Shown here piece by piece: positions 15,720-25,226 of a stretch of DNA of 64,000 nucleotides. Source of the DNA: Alteriqipengyuania lutimaris (GTDB lineage Bacteria > Pseudomonadota > Alphaproteobacteria > Sphingomonadales > Sphingomonadaceae). Positions within the stretch are counted from its first letter, which is position 1; every line of letters starts with the position of its first letter. The notes beneath the pieces were generated by a model. The model saw only the letters and a list, made by a program, of their open reading frames with translations, ran no database searches and was not told the DNA's origin. The stretch spans positions 310,001 to 374,000 of the forward strand of contig NZ_QRBB01000001.1 of NCBI RefSeq assembly GCF_003363135.1, given 5' to 3'. The position numbers were made by a program, and so were the translations under genes.

Positions 15720-17258
15720 ATGTCCGAAGACAGCCTGCTTCTCTCCCCGCCCGCCGCCTCCAATCCCGCCGATCAGGGCGCGAGCGGCGATTCGGTCGGC
15801 CGTGCGCTTCCCTCCAACGTGGAGGCGGAGGCCGCTTTCCTCGGCGCGATCCTGATCGACAATTCGGTCTACGAGGAATTGCCCAACCCGCTGCGGCCGC
15901 AACATTTCTTCGTGCCCGCGCACCGCCTGATCATGGAACGCATCCTGACCATGATGGAGCGCGGCAGCACCGCCAGCCCGGTGACGCTGAAACCCTATTT
16001 CGAAGGCAGCGAGCATCTCGAGCCGCTCGGCGGCACACGTTATCTGGCGCAGCTGACGGCGGACGGCCACGGCCTGCTCGCCACGCGGCAGCTCGCCGAA
16101 CAGATCTACGACCTCGCGCTGCTGCGCGAACTGGTGACGGTCGGCCGCACACTGGTGAACGACGCGCTCGACACGTCCGAAGCGGTCGAACCGCTGAAGC
16201 AGATCGAGGTCGCCGAAGCCTCGCTCTACGAAATCGCGGAAGGGACCAATATCGGTTCCGACGCCAGCACCTTCAAAGACGCCTCGATCGCGGCGCTGAA
16301 GCTGGCGCAGAAGGCGATGAATTCCGATCGCGGCCTGTCGGGGCGTACCACCGGCCTCTCGACGATCGAAGACAAGACCGCCGGTCTGCACAATTCCGAC
16401 CTCGTGATCCTCGCCGGGCGTCCGGGCATGGGAAAGACTTCGCTCGCCACCAATATCGCGTTCAACACCGCCTACGAATATTTGAAGCAGATGCGCGATG
16501 GCGGGCCTGATTCGGGCGGCGCGCCGGTCGCGTTCTTCAGCCTCGAAATGAGCGCCGACCAGCTCGCCACGCGTATTCTTGCCGAACAGGCGGAGATCAG
16601 TTCGGAAAAGCTGCGTTCGGGCGACATCGGGCGCGACGAGTTCACGCGGCTTTCCGAAGCCAGCCAGCGCCTCGCCGACCTGCCGCTCTATATCGACGAT
16701 ACGCCCGCGCTCACCATCGACGCGCTGCGGATGCGCGCGCGGCGATTGAAGCGGAAGAACAAGATCGGCCTCGTCGTGGTCGACTACCTTCAGCTGCTGC
16801 AGGGCTCGGGCCGCGCCAACGACAACCGCGTGAACGAGATTTCGGAGATCAGCCGTGGTCTCAAGACCATGGCCAAGGAGCTGGAACTGCCGGTGATCGC
16901 GCTCTCGCAGCTCAGCCGCGCGGTGGAGCAGCGCGAGGACAAGAAGCCCCAGCTGGCCGACCTTCGCGAATCGGGCTCGATCGAGCAGGACGCCGACATG
17001 GTGTGGTTCATCTACCGCGCCGAATATTACCACAAGGCGCAGATGCCCAACGTGCCCGACGGCTCCGAATCGCCCGACGACGCGCAGAAATACCAGGACT
17101 GGATGGAGGAGCATCAGAAGCTGGTGAACAAGGCGCTGCTGATCGTCGCCAAGCAGCGTCACGGCTCGACCGGCAACGTGCCGCTGATCTTCCAGAGCGA
17201 ATACACCAAGTTCTCGAGCCCCGAGTTCAGGGACTATTCGAGCTACGGCGAGGAGTGA
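15720..17258 (+). CDS. dnaB: replicative DNA helicase DnaB
   Basis: Hexameric replication-fork helicase, 512 residues. The N-terminal DnaB domain (LPSNVEAEAAFLGAILIDN, residues about 31-135) is joined by a linker to the RecA-like domain. Walker A is GRPGMGKT (233-240), Walker B is IGLVVVDYLQLL, and motifs H3/H4 include SQLSRAVEQREDKKP and DLRESGSIEQDADMV. ATG 15720 gives the normal family N-terminus; the longer open frame upstream is antisense to the UPF0262 gene. Confidence 0.97.
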   Translation: MSEDSLLLSPPAASNPADQGASGDSVGRALPSNVEAEAAFLGAILIDNSVYEELPNPLRPQHFFVPAHRLIMERILTMMERGSTASPVTLKPYFEGSEHLEPLGGTRYLAQLTADGHGLLATRQLAEQIYDLALLRELVTVGRTLVNDALDTSEAVEPLKQIEVAEASLYEIAEGTNIGSDASTFKDASIAALKLAQKAMNSDRGLSGRTTGLSTIEDKTAGLHNSDLVILAGRPGMGKTSLATNIAFNTAYEYLKQMRDGGPDSGGAPVAFFSLEMSADQLATRILAEQAEISSEKLRSGDIGRDEFTRLSEASQRLADLPLYIDDTPALTIDALRMRARRLKRKNKIGLVVVDYLQLLQGSGRANDNRVNEISEISRGLKTMAKELELPVIALSQLSRAVEQREDKKPQLADLRESGSIEQDADMVWFIYRAEYYHKAQMPNVPDGSESPDDAQKYQDWMEEHQKLVNKALLIVAKQRHGSTGNVPLIFQSEYTKFSSPEFRDYSSYGEE

Positions 17259-17360
17259 GGCGGCAAGCCGCGGCGCGCGGCTTTCTGTTGAAAAACGGGC
17301 GGGACATGCCTATACTCCGCGCGATCCCGAAATTCACATGCTTATGGAGTGCCCCGCACT

Positions 17361-17705
17361 ATGGCGCGCGTTACCGTTGAAGATTGCGTCGACAAGGTTC
17401 CCAACCGCTTCGATCTCGTCCTGCTCGCCGCCGAGCGTGCACGCGAAATCTCCGGCGGCGCCGAAATCACGCTGGACCGCGATCGCGACAAGAACCCTGT
17501 CGTGGCGCTGCGCGAGATTGCCGAGCAGACCGTGAAGCCCAAGGACCTGCAGGAAAGCATGGTCACCAACCTGCAGAAAATCCTGCCCGACGACGACGAC
17601 GAGACCGATGAAATCGGCTCGCTCAGCCAGTCGGCCGAGGCGCTGCGCGTGACCGCGGCGACCCCGACCCGCTCGACCTCGGTGGGCGGCGACTACGACG
17701 GCTGA
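17361..17705 (+). CDS. rpoZ: RNA polymerase omega subunit
   Basis: 114 residues: [53 protein letters not shown]. Omega stabilises the beta-prime subunit and contributes to the ppGpp site. The acidic tail ([10 protein letters not shown]) after residue 75 is typical of alphaproteobacterial omegas. Unlike in many genomes, spoT/rel is not next to it. A terminator follows directly. Confidence 0.96.
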   Translation: MARVTVEDCVDKVPNRFDLVLLAAERAREISGGAEITLDRDRDKNPVVALREIAEQTVKPKDLQESMVTNLQKILPDDDDETDEIGSLSQSAEALRVTAATPTRSTSVGGDYDG

Positions 17706-17739
17706 TCGCCCGGCTGCAAAACCGGTGCTTCTATAAACG

Positions 17740-17775
17740 AAAAGGGGCGGGCCTTCCGGGGCGCCGCCCCTTTTT
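17740..17775 (+). terminator. rho-independent terminator after rpoZ
   Basis: AAAAGGGGCGG (17740-17750) pairs with CCGCCCCTTTTT (17764-17775) around a 13-base loop. The T-run is well placed 35 bases past the rpoZ stop. Confidence 0.9.
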
Positions 17776-17902
17776 CATGCGCCTCGCGTGTCCCCCTCGC
17801 CTGTCCCTTTGCCGAACACCGGCGATTGCGACGCGGTTCACACTGTGTTTGTAACCGTCTCGACACAATCTGCGGGCCTCACGCGGGAAGGGAGATGCAG
17901 CT

Positions 17903-18634
17903 ATGGCGGTCGTTGCGATTTACAGCGTCAAGGGCGGGGTCGGGAAGACGACCTTCGCGGCCAACCTGGCGTGGTGCGCGGCGACCCATTCCAGCCGGCG
18001 CACGCTTTTGTGGGATCTCGATGCGGCAGGCGGCGCGGGCTTCCTGCTCGGCGTCGACCCCAGGAAGAAGAGGCGCGCGACGAGCGTCATCAGCAAGGAA
18101 ATCGATCCCGCCAAGCTCATCCGCAAGACCGCCTATCCCCGGCTCGACCTGCTGCCCGCCGACGAATCGATCCGCGCGCTCGACGTGCAGCTGGCAGAGA
18201 TCGGCAAGAAGAACCGCATCGCGAAGCTGACCGCCGATCTCATGAAGAACTACGACCGGCTGGTGCTCGACTGCCCGCCGGTGCTGAGCGAGCTGTCGAG
18301 CCAGATCGTGCGCGCGGCCGACCTGATCATCGTGCCGATCCCGCCCTCGCCGCTATCCGCCCGCGCGCTCGATACCGTGCGCGAGGAGGTGGAGGCGGAG
18401 GGCAAGAAGGCCCCGCCGATCATGCCCGTCTTTTCGATGATCGACCGCCGCCGCACGCTCCACCGCGAGGCGGCGCAGGACCATGCGAAATGGCCGGTCG
18501 TTCCGGCGTCGAGCGCGATCGAACAATGTGCCACGCGCCAGGCGCCGGTCGGCACCTTCGATCCGCGCAGCCCTGCGGCCCGGGCGTTCAAGACGCTGTG
18601 GACCGATGTCGAGCGCAAGCTGGCGAAGCGCTAG
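17903..18634 (+). CDS. ParA/MinD-like ATPase (orphan)
   Basis: 243 residues. The deviant Walker A is YSVKGGVGKTTFAANLAW (residues about 7-24), followed by WDLDAAGGAGFLLG (A' motif) and LVLDCPPVLSEL (Walker B). No parB, parS or plasmid genes are nearby, so it is probably not a chromosome-partition pair. A longer paralog with the same GGAGFLLG signature lies at 25227-26171. Possible roles include positioning of cell-envelope or chemosensory complexes; the sequence does not tell which. Confidence 0.88.
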   Translation: MAVVAIYSVKGGVGKTTFAANLAWCAATHSSRRTLLWDLDAAGGAGFLLGVDPRKKRRATSVISKEIDPAKLIRKTAYPRLDLLPADESIRALDVQLAEIGKKNRIAKLTADLMKNYDRLVLDCPPVLSELSSQIVRAADLIIVPIPPSPLSARALDTVREEVEAEGKKAPPIMPVFSMIDRRRTLHREAAQDHAKWPVVPASSAIEQCATRQAPVGTFDPRSPAARAFKTLWTDVERKLAKR

Positions 18635-18858
18635 GCCCCGCGTCCGGTCTTCTCCTGCAGCGCATCGATCCGCAGCGAGGCGTCGGCCTTGGACAGTTTC
18701 GGATCGAAGGCGTCGGGTTCGCCCGCCTCTTCGGCGAGCGTCTTGAGGTAACTCTCCTGCGCACCGGTCATCGCCTCGTCGCCGGTGGTCCAGTTCTCGG
18801 GGTCCTTTTCGGCATTGGATACCGGCTCTGCCTTGGGATGCTCGTTGATCGATTCCAT
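18631..18858 (-). CDS. DUF3072 domain protein
   Basis: 75 residues. Core: DPENWTTGDEAMTGAQESYL, KTLAEEAGEPDAFDPKLSKA, ASLRIDALQEKTGRG. This fits DUF3072, a small soluble family of unknown function. The gene is convergent with the ParA gene, their stops overlapping by four bases. I use ATG 18858; the longer upstream frame is antisense to the next gene. Confidence 0.85.
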   Translation of the reverse strand: MESINEHPKAEPVSNAEKDPENWTTGDEAMTGAQESYLKTLAEEAGEPDAFDPKLSKADASLRIDALQEKTGRGA

Positions 18859-18964
18859 GTGTCGTCTCCTTCGACCATCGAACGGATGATGTTCGCTATA
18901 CGTTCCCGCAGCGTGCGCTGCTGCGAACTGGTCAACGCGCTGCGCATCGCTATGAGATGGGAAC

Positions 18965-19708
18965 ATGGCGAGCCCCGATCCCGAAACCCTGCAATTGCCC
19001 ACCGCGAGACTTGTCTCGCGCGATCCGGTCGCGCGCACCCTGATGGTGTTTCTCGCCGGGATGATCCTGCTGCTGGCGATCGACCTGGCGAGCGAGCCGA
19101 GGGGGCGCTTGGGCGAGGATCGCGCGATCGAGAGCGCGCTTGCCGATGGCAACCAGGCATTTTCAAAGGTCACGCAGGCCGGCGAGCCGGGCGAACCGCC
19201 ACCCGGCGATGCCGAACGGCACGAGCGTGCGCGCTCCGCCGCCTTCTTCCTCGAACAGGCAGGGCTTGCATGGCGGCGCGGCGAAGCGGCCCCGCCCGAG
19301 CAGCTTCGGGTGGAGCGCGGCGGTGCGGTCGCGCTCGCATTTCTCGGCAAGCTGTGGGTGCTCGGCTGGCTGATGCTGCCGGTCGGCGCGTTCGCCTCGC
19401 GGCTTGCCTGCCCGCATACCGAAGGCCGCGACAGGCGCTGGGCACTGCACTTCGGCGCGCGCGCGCTGGGCGGTTCGGCCGGTCTGATCGCGCTGGCGGT
19501 GACAGCCTATCGCCTCGGCGTGCCCGCTCCCTTCGCCTTCGCTCCGCTGGCGACCGCCATCGTCGTGCTCAACGCATGGCTGCTCGCCGAACATGCTCGG
19601 CTGGACCGCGCGGCAACGCTGTTGCGGCTCGGCCCGATCCTCGTCATCCTCACCGTCGCGCTGATGCTGGCGCGCGAACTGCTGCTGGGCCTCGGTCTGC
19701 TGCCCTGA
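18965..19708 (+). CDS. hypothetical inner-membrane protein
   Basis: 247 residues. A first membrane helix (TLMVFLAGMILLLAIDLA, about 25-42) is followed by a charged extracytoplasmic region of about 85 residues. Four further hydrophobic segments come next (KLWVLGWLMLPVGAFA, GSAGLIALAVTAYRL, FAFAPLATAIVVLNAWLLA, LVILTVALMLARELLLGL). No family recognised. It stands just before the DUF3667 gene, in the same direction. Confidence 0.7.
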   Translation: MASPDPETLQLPTARLVSRDPVARTLMVFLAGMILLLAIDLASEPRGRLGEDRAIESALADGNQAFSKVTQAGEPGEPPPGDAERHERARSAAFFLEQAGLAWRRGEAAPPEQLRVERGGAVALAFLGKLWVLGWLMLPVGAFASRLACPHTEGRDRRWALHFGARALGGSAGLIALAVTAYRLGVPAPFAFAPLATAIVVLNAWLLAEHARLDRAATLLRLGPILVILTVALMLARELLLGLGLLP

Positions 19709-19773
19709 CGCGCGCGAATGCCTATCGACCTTGGAAAACACGATGCTAAGAATGCGCCGGGGGCTTGATACGA

Positions 19774-20991
19774 ATGAGTGATATTCCCGAAGCGATCGGC
19801 ACGGCAACCGAGGGCGGACTGTTCGCGCGCGCGATCTCGCGCAGGAACGGGTGGCGCGCAAAGGCGGACGGCGGAGGCGATGGTTCGGCCGGTCCCGGTC
19901 ATTTCACCGAGGAAGACTGCCTCAACTGCGGCACCCATCTGATCGGCCCGCACTGCCACGAGTGCGGCCAGCAGGCGCACCTCCATCGCACGCTGGCGGC
20001 CGTGGGCCACGACCTGCTGCATGGCGTGCTCCATCTCGATGGAAAGCTGTGGCGCACCCTGCCCGAGCTCACCCTTCGTCCGGGCAAGCTCACCCGCCGC
20101 TATATCGACGGGGAGCGGGCGGATTTCGTCTCGCCCATGGCGATGTTCCTGTTCAGCGTCTTCCTGATGTTCGCGATCTTCCAGGCGATCGGCTTCACCA
20201 CGCCGACAGACTTCGGCGGTGCGAGCATGTCCAAGATCGGCGAGGACATGGCCGAACTGCGCGAAGAACTGGTCGAAGACCGCGAGGAGCTGCGCGAAGA
20301 GCTGGCCGAAGCACAGGCAGACGCTGCGGCCGAGCGCGAGGCGGAGGCGCAGACGGGGACCGATACCGGGACAGGAGCAGAAACCGGGGCCGAAGCCGGC
20401 GCGGCTGCTGGAGACTCCGAAAATCAGGAGATCGCAGACCTCCGCAGCGAGATCGCCGAGATCGATGAGAGCATCTCAAGCATGGACCGGGGCCGTGAAA
20501 TCATCATGGGCGACCCGGTGGCAGGCACCAAGACCGGGTATACCGTCACCGGCGATTCCAATTTCCCGCTGCTCAAGAAGCTGAACGAGAAGTGGCGCAA
20601 GCACCCGGAGCTGATGCTCTACAAGCTTCAGTCGAACAGCTACAAGTTCTCGTGGCTGCTGATCCCGCTCTCGCTGCCCTTCGTGTGGATCCTGTTCGCG
20701 TGGAAGCGTCGTTTCAAGGCATATGATCACGCGATTTTCGTGACCTATTCGCTGGCCTTCATGTCGCTGCTGTTCATCGCGCTATCGCTACTGGGCAAGG
20801 TCGGCGTGCATATCGGCTGGCTGGCGACGATCGGCACTTTCCTTCCACCGATCCATATTTATCGCCAGTTGCGCGGAGCCTACGATCTGTCACGCTTCAG
20901 CGCGGCATGGCGCACGATGGTGCTGAGCACTTTCATCATCGTGATCCTGTCGCTGTTTTTGCAGGCGCTGGTGGTGCTCGGCGCGTTCTGA
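19774..20991 (+). CDS. DUF3667 membrane protein
   Basis: 405 residues. The N-terminal zinc ribbon CLNCGTHLIGPHCHECGQ (about residues 49-66) and the following HDLLHGVLHLDGKLWRTL and LTRRYIDGERADFVSPMAMF match DUF3667. Then come one membrane helix, a long acidic, Glu/Ala-rich coiled-coil insertion (about 155-230) and three C-terminal membrane helices. The insertion is longer than usual in my experience of the family. ATG 19774 is preferred over a TTG nine bases earlier. Function unknown. Confidence 0.8.
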   Translation: MSDIPEAIGTATEGGLFARAISRRNGWRAKADGGGDGSAGPGHFTEEDCLNCGTHLIGPHCHECGQQAHLHRTLAAVGHDLLHGVLHLDGKLWRTLPELTLRPGKLTRRYIDGERADFVSPMAMFLFSVFLMFAIFQAIGFTTPTDFGGASMSKIGEDMAELREELVEDREELREELAEAQADAAAEREAEAQTGTDTGTGAETGAEAGAAAGDSENQEIADLRSEIAEIDESISSMDRGREIIMGDPVAGTKTGYTVTGDSNFPLLKKLNEKWRKHPELMLYKLQSNSYKFSWLLIPLSLPFVWILFAWKRRFKAYDHAIFVTYSLAFMSLLFIALSLLGKVGVHIGWLATIGTFLPPIHIYRQLRGAYDLSRFSAAWRTMVLSTFIIVILSLFLQALVVLGAF

Positions 20992-21011
20992 ACGCGCGGT
21001 GCCCCCGCCCC

Positions 21012-21290
21012 TCAGTCGGTCCCATCGAGCTGCTCGTCCGTCGTCGGCTCCGAAGCCTCGTCCTCGGCCATCTCGTCGCGCATTTCGGCGGCACCCTTGC
21101 TCACCTCGTCGCTCGCGACGATCGCGGCGTCCTCGACCTTTTCCTGCACGACTTCGGCATTGGCGGCCGTGTCGGCAGCCGCCCCTTCGGCGAAGGCCTC
21201 CGCATCCGCCTGCGTCTGTTCGGAACAGGCGGCAAGCGCCAGGGAAGCGGCGCCAAGCGTAACGAGCACGGCAATATTCGGACGTTTCAC
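21012..21290 (-). CDS. acidic lipoprotein
   Basis: 92 residues with a lipoprotein signal peptide (VKRPNIAVLVTLGAASLALAAC) whose lipobox LAAC ends the signal. The mature part is acidic and helical (Ala/Glu/Asp rich), resembling small envelope-stress lipoproteins. The GTG at 21290 is chosen since GAGGGAG lies ten bases upstream. It is convergent with the DUF3667 gene. Confidence 0.7.
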   Translation of the reverse strand: MKRPNIAVLVTLGAASLALAACSEQTQADAEAFAEGAAADTAANAEVVQEKVEDAAIVASDEVSKGAAEMRDEMAEDEASEPTTDEQLDGTD

Positions 21291-21366
21291 GGCAGGAACT
21301 CCCTCTCGAAATTTGCAATCGTTAACCATCGCCCGCGGATTTCGGTTCCCACGCCAGGCAGCTGCG

Positions 21367-21762
21367 CTAGGTGCAGGGATATTCGCGCTTCAATGCCGCC
21401 AGCCACGCCTGTGCGAGGGTGGAGCGCTTGCGCTCCGCCTCGGGCACGCGGCCGAGCAGCTTGATCGAATCCTGCGCGCTCATACCCTTCTTCCTTTGCT
21501 GGGGGCTGACGCAATAGAGCGGCGCACCGCGCTTTTCGGCCGCGGCATTGGCGCTCCTCGCCCGCTCGCCCGCGTCCTTCATCGACGCCATCATCGGCTT
21601 GGTCCGCTTGTCGAACATCGCCGCCACGCCCTTGCCGAGCAGTTCCTGCGCATCGAGGTAGAATTGCTGGGCATTGACGGAGGCCGGACCGGCCGAGGCC
21701 ACGCCCGGCACCACCACCAGGCTCAACGCGCCTGCCGTCACGAGCCGTAAAATCATCCGCAT
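21367..21762 (-). CDS. exported Rap1a/Tai-like protein
   Basis: 131 residues with a signal peptide (RLVTAGALSLVVVPGVASA). The mature domain has two Cys (LYCVSPQQ and YPC at the end) and the pattern AERKRSTLAQAWLAALKREY. This layout resembles the Rap1a/Tai fold, known both from T6SS amidase immunity proteins and from many uncharacterised periplasmic proteins. No T6SS gene is nearby, so an immunity role is not supported by context. Confidence 0.65.
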   Translation of the reverse strand: MRMILRLVTAGALSLVVVPGVASAGPASVNAQQFYLDAQELLGKGVAAMFDKRTKPMMASMKDAGERARSANAAAEKRGAPLYCVSPQQRKKGMSAQDSIKLLGRVPEAERKRSTLAQAWLAALKREYPCT

Positions 21763-21900
21763 GGGAAACCCCTTCCGATTGTCGAACCGGCGCAGGTTCT
21801 GTGCGGTTCGCGATGAACGGCAGCGAAACGCGGCGGCGCAGGCCGGAGCGTCGCGTCGGCGCCTCGCATCCGATGGCCTAAGATTTGCCCTCATGCGAAA

Positions 21901-21930
21901 GAGGCGCGTACCGAACCCGGTACGCGCCTC
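21901..21930 (-). terminator. perfect 12-bp stem-loop, probable original ftsH terminator
   Basis: GAGGCGCGTACC (21901-21912) pairs perfectly with GGTACGCGCCTC (21919-21930) around a six-base loop. On the minus strand it follows the duplicated ftsH tail by 24 bases. No long T-run is present. Confidence 0.55.
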
Positions 21931-21953
21931 ATGCGATATCGAAGCTTATCCGT

Positions 21954-22007
21954 TCAAGCCCTCTGTGGGCTTGGTCCGCCTTCCCCGCCGAAGCGCTTGC
22001 GTGCCAT
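21954..22007 (-). pseudogene. duplicated 3' tail of ftsH
   Basis: Encodes [17 protein letters not shown] and a stop. The real FtsH ends [17 protein letters not shown]. At base level 40 of 46 positions match the ftsH end, and most changes are silent, so the copy comes from a diverged ftsH allele. It marks the far border of a 1.1-kb segment carrying the next two genes. Confidence 0.75.
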
Positions 22008-22048
22008 GGAAACAAGTCCGACCAACTGTCGATGTGATCGGACCCTAA

Positions 22049-22297
22049 TCAGTATCCGTCGGGACCACTATCTCCTTCGTCTTCACCACCAGGAATGTCG
22101 GCTTCAGCTTCAGTCACTTCTTCCTCAGCATCGGCATAGGCACTGTCTTCGGTCATCGCGTCGTCGGCCACGATGTCTTCGGCCATGGCGTCTTCGGCCA
22201 CGGTGTCCTGAGTGGAGAGGTCTGTCTCGGCGCCCTCGGGCTCACCGCAGGCAAAAAGGGCGATAGGAGTAACCAACAGAAAAGTAAGTCTTTTCAT
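22049..22297 (-). CDS. acidic repeat lipoprotein
   Basis: 82 residues. Signal peptide MKRLTFLLVTPIALFAC with the lipobox Cys at 17. The mature part is extremely acidic with a degenerate repeat (DTVAEDAMAED, DIVADDAMTED) and ends GGEDEGDSGPDGY. GGAGG lies ten bases upstream of ATG 22297. It directly follows the membrane protein gene and probably shares its transcript. Function unknown. Confidence 0.7.
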   Translation of the reverse strand: MKRLTFLLVTPIALFACGEPEGAETDLSTQDTVAEDAMAEDIVADDAMTEDSAYADAEEEVTEAEADIPGGEDEGDSGPDGY

Positions 22298-22298
22298 C

Positions 22299-23066
22299 TC
22301 ATCCTCCAGCATTTGGTTCACAAGCTTCAAGGGGTTCGGACAATGCCTGTGCACGCCAGTTCAACTCCCGTTTCTCAGGATCGAAAAACCGAAGAAGGGG
22401 ACTCGCCTTAATAGGGATATCGACTCTCACGGATGAAACCAAACCCGGCTCGCAAGGCACGATTGCCTTGAAATAAATCCGGTCGACCTCCCCGGACTCT
22501 ACCCGCAGGTCCAGACCCTCCTTGAATACGGCACGGCGGGGCCACTTGGATGTATTGATAATTTCCAGATCGCCTGAATAAAGCCGATCTTTCGAAGCCT
22601 GCGCACGAAGCTTCCGCTCGTCCTTTCCGGTGAAGGGGATGGCTTGGCCGATTTCAAGCCGAACCGTATTTTCCGGCTCTAATGTAACTGCGGTGTCGCC
22701 GACGTTTTCAAGTCGCACTTCTACACGAACAAACGCCAAATCGCCCTCGATCGGCCAAGTGCGGATTTCTGGTTGTATGTTCAACTTCGGATAGCCGCGG
22801 CGTTCGACGAAATACCAATATCCCGCAAGAACCAGGGCGACGCACGAAAGAGCTGCTGCGAGACCCTCAACACTATGACGAGTGTCGTTCCCAGCCTTCA
22901 AAAGCACAGCGCCAAGACCGAGAATAATTAGAGCAAGTGCGAGGACCAGCGCGACGGACCTGCCGCCGTTCACGGCCAGTAGGAGCCACAATACTCCGAC
23001 TGCCACCGCAGCCAAAGGCACTATTGTCCGCACCCGATGCTCGAAGATCTTTTTGATCACCCCCAT
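22299..23066 (-). CDS. hypothetical membrane protein with periplasmic domain
   Basis: 255 residues. Three hydrophobic helices in the first 90 residues (TIVPLAAVAVGVLWLLLA, ALVLALALIILGLGAVLL, LSCVALVLAGYWYFV). A soluble beta-rich domain follows (FVRVEVRLENVGDTAVTLE). The codon choice is visibly less GC-biased than in ftsH, supporting acquisition. Together with the lipoprotein it fills the cassette between two ftsH tails. Confidence 0.65.
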   Translation of the reverse strand: MGVIKKIFEHRVRTIVPLAAVAVGVLWLLLAVNGGRSVALVLALALIILGLGAVLLKAGNDTRHSVEGLAAALSCVALVLAGYWYFVERRGYPKLNIQPEIRTWPIEGDLAFVRVEVRLENVGDTAVTLEPENTVRLEIGQAIPFTGKDERKLRAQASKDRLYSGDLEIINTSKWPRRAVFKEGLDLRVESGEVDRIYFKAIVPCEPGLVSSVRVDIPIKASPLLRFFDPEKRELNWRAQALSEPLEACEPNAGG

Positions 23067-23140
23067 CGGGGGGCAGACTAAATATCAGCCTCCGATTCGA
23101 AAGCCGGGTAATTTACCCAATTTATCTACAGGAGGTTCTT

Positions 23141-25120
23141 TCACGCCCCCTGCGGGCTCGTTCCGCCTTCTCCGCCGAAGCGCTTGCCGGCCTTGGGCAC
23201 GGCCGATCCGCCAACGGGGCGCGGATTGCTCGGCCCCTTGGGCTCGTCGGGCCGATCGAGCTTGCCGTCCTTCAGAAGCTGGTCGATCTCGTCGCCGGTC
23301 AGCGTCTCGTACTCGAGCATCGCCTGGGCGAGCAGGTGGAGCTGGTCTTCCTTGTCGGTCAGGATCTGGGTCGCCCGCTTGTGCGCGCCTTCGACCAGCG
23401 CGCGGATTTCCGCGTCGATCAGCTTGTTGGTGTCGCCGGAACCCATCGTGCGCGCGGACTGCCCCATGCCGAGATAGCCTTCCTGCTGCTCCTCGTACTG
23501 CAGCGGACCGAGCTTCTCGCTCATGCCCCACTTGGTCACCATGTTGCGCGCCAGCGAAGTGGCGTACTGGATGTCGGACGAGGCGCCCGAGCTGACCTTG
23601 TCGTGCCCGAAGATGATCTCCTCGGCCACGCGGCCACCCATGGCGACGGCGAGGTCGGCATGCATCTTGTCGCGGTGGTAGGAGTAATTGTCCCGCTCGG
23701 GCAGGCGCATCACCATGCCCAGCGCGCGGCCGCGCGGAATGATCGTCGCCTTGTGAATCGGGTCAGAGGCAGGCTCGTTGATGCCGACGAGGGCATGGCC
23801 CGCCTCGTGATAGGCGGTCATCTTCTTCTCGTCGTCGGTCATAACCATGGAGCGGCGTTCGCTGCCCATCATGACCTTGTCCTTCGCGTCCTCGAATTCC
23901 TGCATCGCGACCAGCCGCTTGTTGCGACGCGCCGCCAGCAGCGCGGCTTCGTTCACGAGATTGGCGAGGTCCGCGCCCGAGAAGCCGGGCGTGCCGCGCG
24001 CAATGGTGCGCGGGTTCACGTCGGGCGCCAGCGGCACTTTCTTCATGTGCACGTCGAGGATCTTCTCGCGCCCGTCGATGTCGGGCACGGGCACCACGAC
24101 CTGACGGTCGAACCGGCCTGGGCGCAGCAGCGCGGGGTCGAGCACGTCGGGGCGGTTGGTCGCCGCGATGATGATGATGCCTTCGTTGGCCTCGAACCCG
24201 TCCATCTCGACCAGCAGCTGGTTCAGCGTCTGCTCGCGCTCGTCGTTCGAGTTGCCGAGGCCGTGGCCGCGCGAACGGCCGACGGCGTCGATTTCGTCGA
24301 TGAACAGGATGCACGGCGCGTTCTTCTTCGCCTGTTCGAACATGTCGCGCACGCGGCTGGCGCCGACGCCCACGAACATCTCGACGAAGTCGGAGCCCGA
24401 AATGGTGAAGAAGGGCACGCCCGCTTCGCCCGCGATCGCGCGTGCGAGCAGCGTCTTACCGGTACCGGGCGAGCCGACCAGCAGCGCGCCCTTGGGAATC
24501 GTGCCGCCGAGCTTGGAGAAGCGCTGCGGATCCTTGAGGAACTCGACGATCTCTTCCAGTTCTTCGCGCGCCTCGTCGATCCCGGCGACGTCCTTGAACG
24601 TCACCCGGCCCTGCTTTTCGGTCAGCATCTTGGCCTTGGACTTGCCGAAGCCCATCGCGCCGCCCGCGCCGCCGTTCTTCTGCACCTGCCGCAGCGCGAA
24701 GAACGCGATGCCGAGGATGAGCAGGAACGGGAGCGATTGCAGCAGGATGTAGAGGAGGAGGTTGGGCTCTTCGCTAGGCGTGCCCGAATAGGTCACGCCA
24801 TTGTCTTCGAGCAGCGTCGTCAGGCTGGTATCGTTGCGCACCGGGACGGTGCTGAAGGTCTCGCCGTTCTTGAGCGTGCCGGTGATGCGATCGTCGGCGA
24901 TCTGCACCTCTTCCACCGTTCCGCTGCCCACGCGTTCGCGGAAATCGGAATAGCTGATCTGCGTGCCCGCGCTCTCGCTCGCGCCGCCGAACATGCTCAC
25001 CGCGAGCAGCAGGGCGAGGAATATCCCGCCCCAGATCATCAGGCTGCGGATCCAGGGGTTGGGGCCGCCCCCACCCGAACCATTGGGCCCCTGCCCGTCG
25101 GGCGTGTTCTGTTCGCTCAT
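23141..25120 (-). CDS. ftsH: ATP-dependent zinc metalloprotease FtsH
   Basis: Membrane AAA+ protease, 659 residues. Two membrane helices (about 25-45 and 121-143) flank the periplasmic domain. Walker A is GSPGTGKT (216-223; GPPGTGKT is more usual), Walker B is [12 protein letters not shown], then the SRH ([19 protein letters not shown]) and the zinc site YHEAGH. The tail ends [15 protein letters not shown] second copy of this tail lies 1.1 kb downstream. Confidence 0.97.
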   Translation of the reverse strand: MSEQNTPDGQGPNGSGGGGPNPWIRSLMIWGGIFLALLLAVSMFGGASESAGTQISYSDFRERVGSGTVEEVQIADDRITGTLKNGETFSTVPVRNDTSLTTLLEDNGVTYSGTPSEEPNLLLYILLQSLPFLLILGIAFFALRQVQKNGGAGGAMGFGKSKAKMLTEKQGRVTFKDVAGIDEAREELEEIVEFLKDPQRFSKLGGTIPKGALLVGSPGTGKTLLARAIAGEAGVPFFTISGSDFVEMFVGVGASRVRDMFEQAKKNAPCILFIDEIDAVGRSRGHGLGNSNDEREQTLNQLLVEMDGFEANEGIIIIAATNRPDVLDPALLRPGRFDRQVVVPVPDIDGREKILDVHMKKVPLAPDVNPRTIARGTPGFSGADLANLVNEAALLAARRNKRLVAMQEFEDAKDKVMMGSERRSMVMTDDEKKMTAYHEAGHALVGINEPASDPIHKATIIPRGRALGMVMRLPERDNYSYHRDKMHADLAVAMGGRVAEEIIFGHDKVSSGASSDIQYATSLARNMVTKWGMSEKLGPLQYEEQQEGYLGMGQSARTMGSGDTNKLIDAEIRALVEGAHKRATQILTDKEDQLHLLAQAMLEYETLTGDEIDQLLKDGKLDRPDEPKGPSNPRPVGGSAVPKAGKRFGGEGGTSPQGA

Positions 25121-25226
25121 GAAAAACCGAGTCCTTTCGCTTGCGAATGTAGGCGCAAGGGGATGAATGACAAGTTGTGCCGGGGGTCAGGGGTCCAAGG
25201 AATGTACCCGCATGGCGCAAGGACGA

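Noticed and set aside
15579..17162. Long minus-strand open frame opposite dnaB
   Set aside because: It is a GC-bias shadow of dnaB; only its last 160 codons are the real UPF0262 gene.
21367..21762. T6SS immunity role for the Rap1a/Tai-like protein
   Set aside because: No effector amidase or T6SS genes nearby; the fold is common in unrelated exported proteins.
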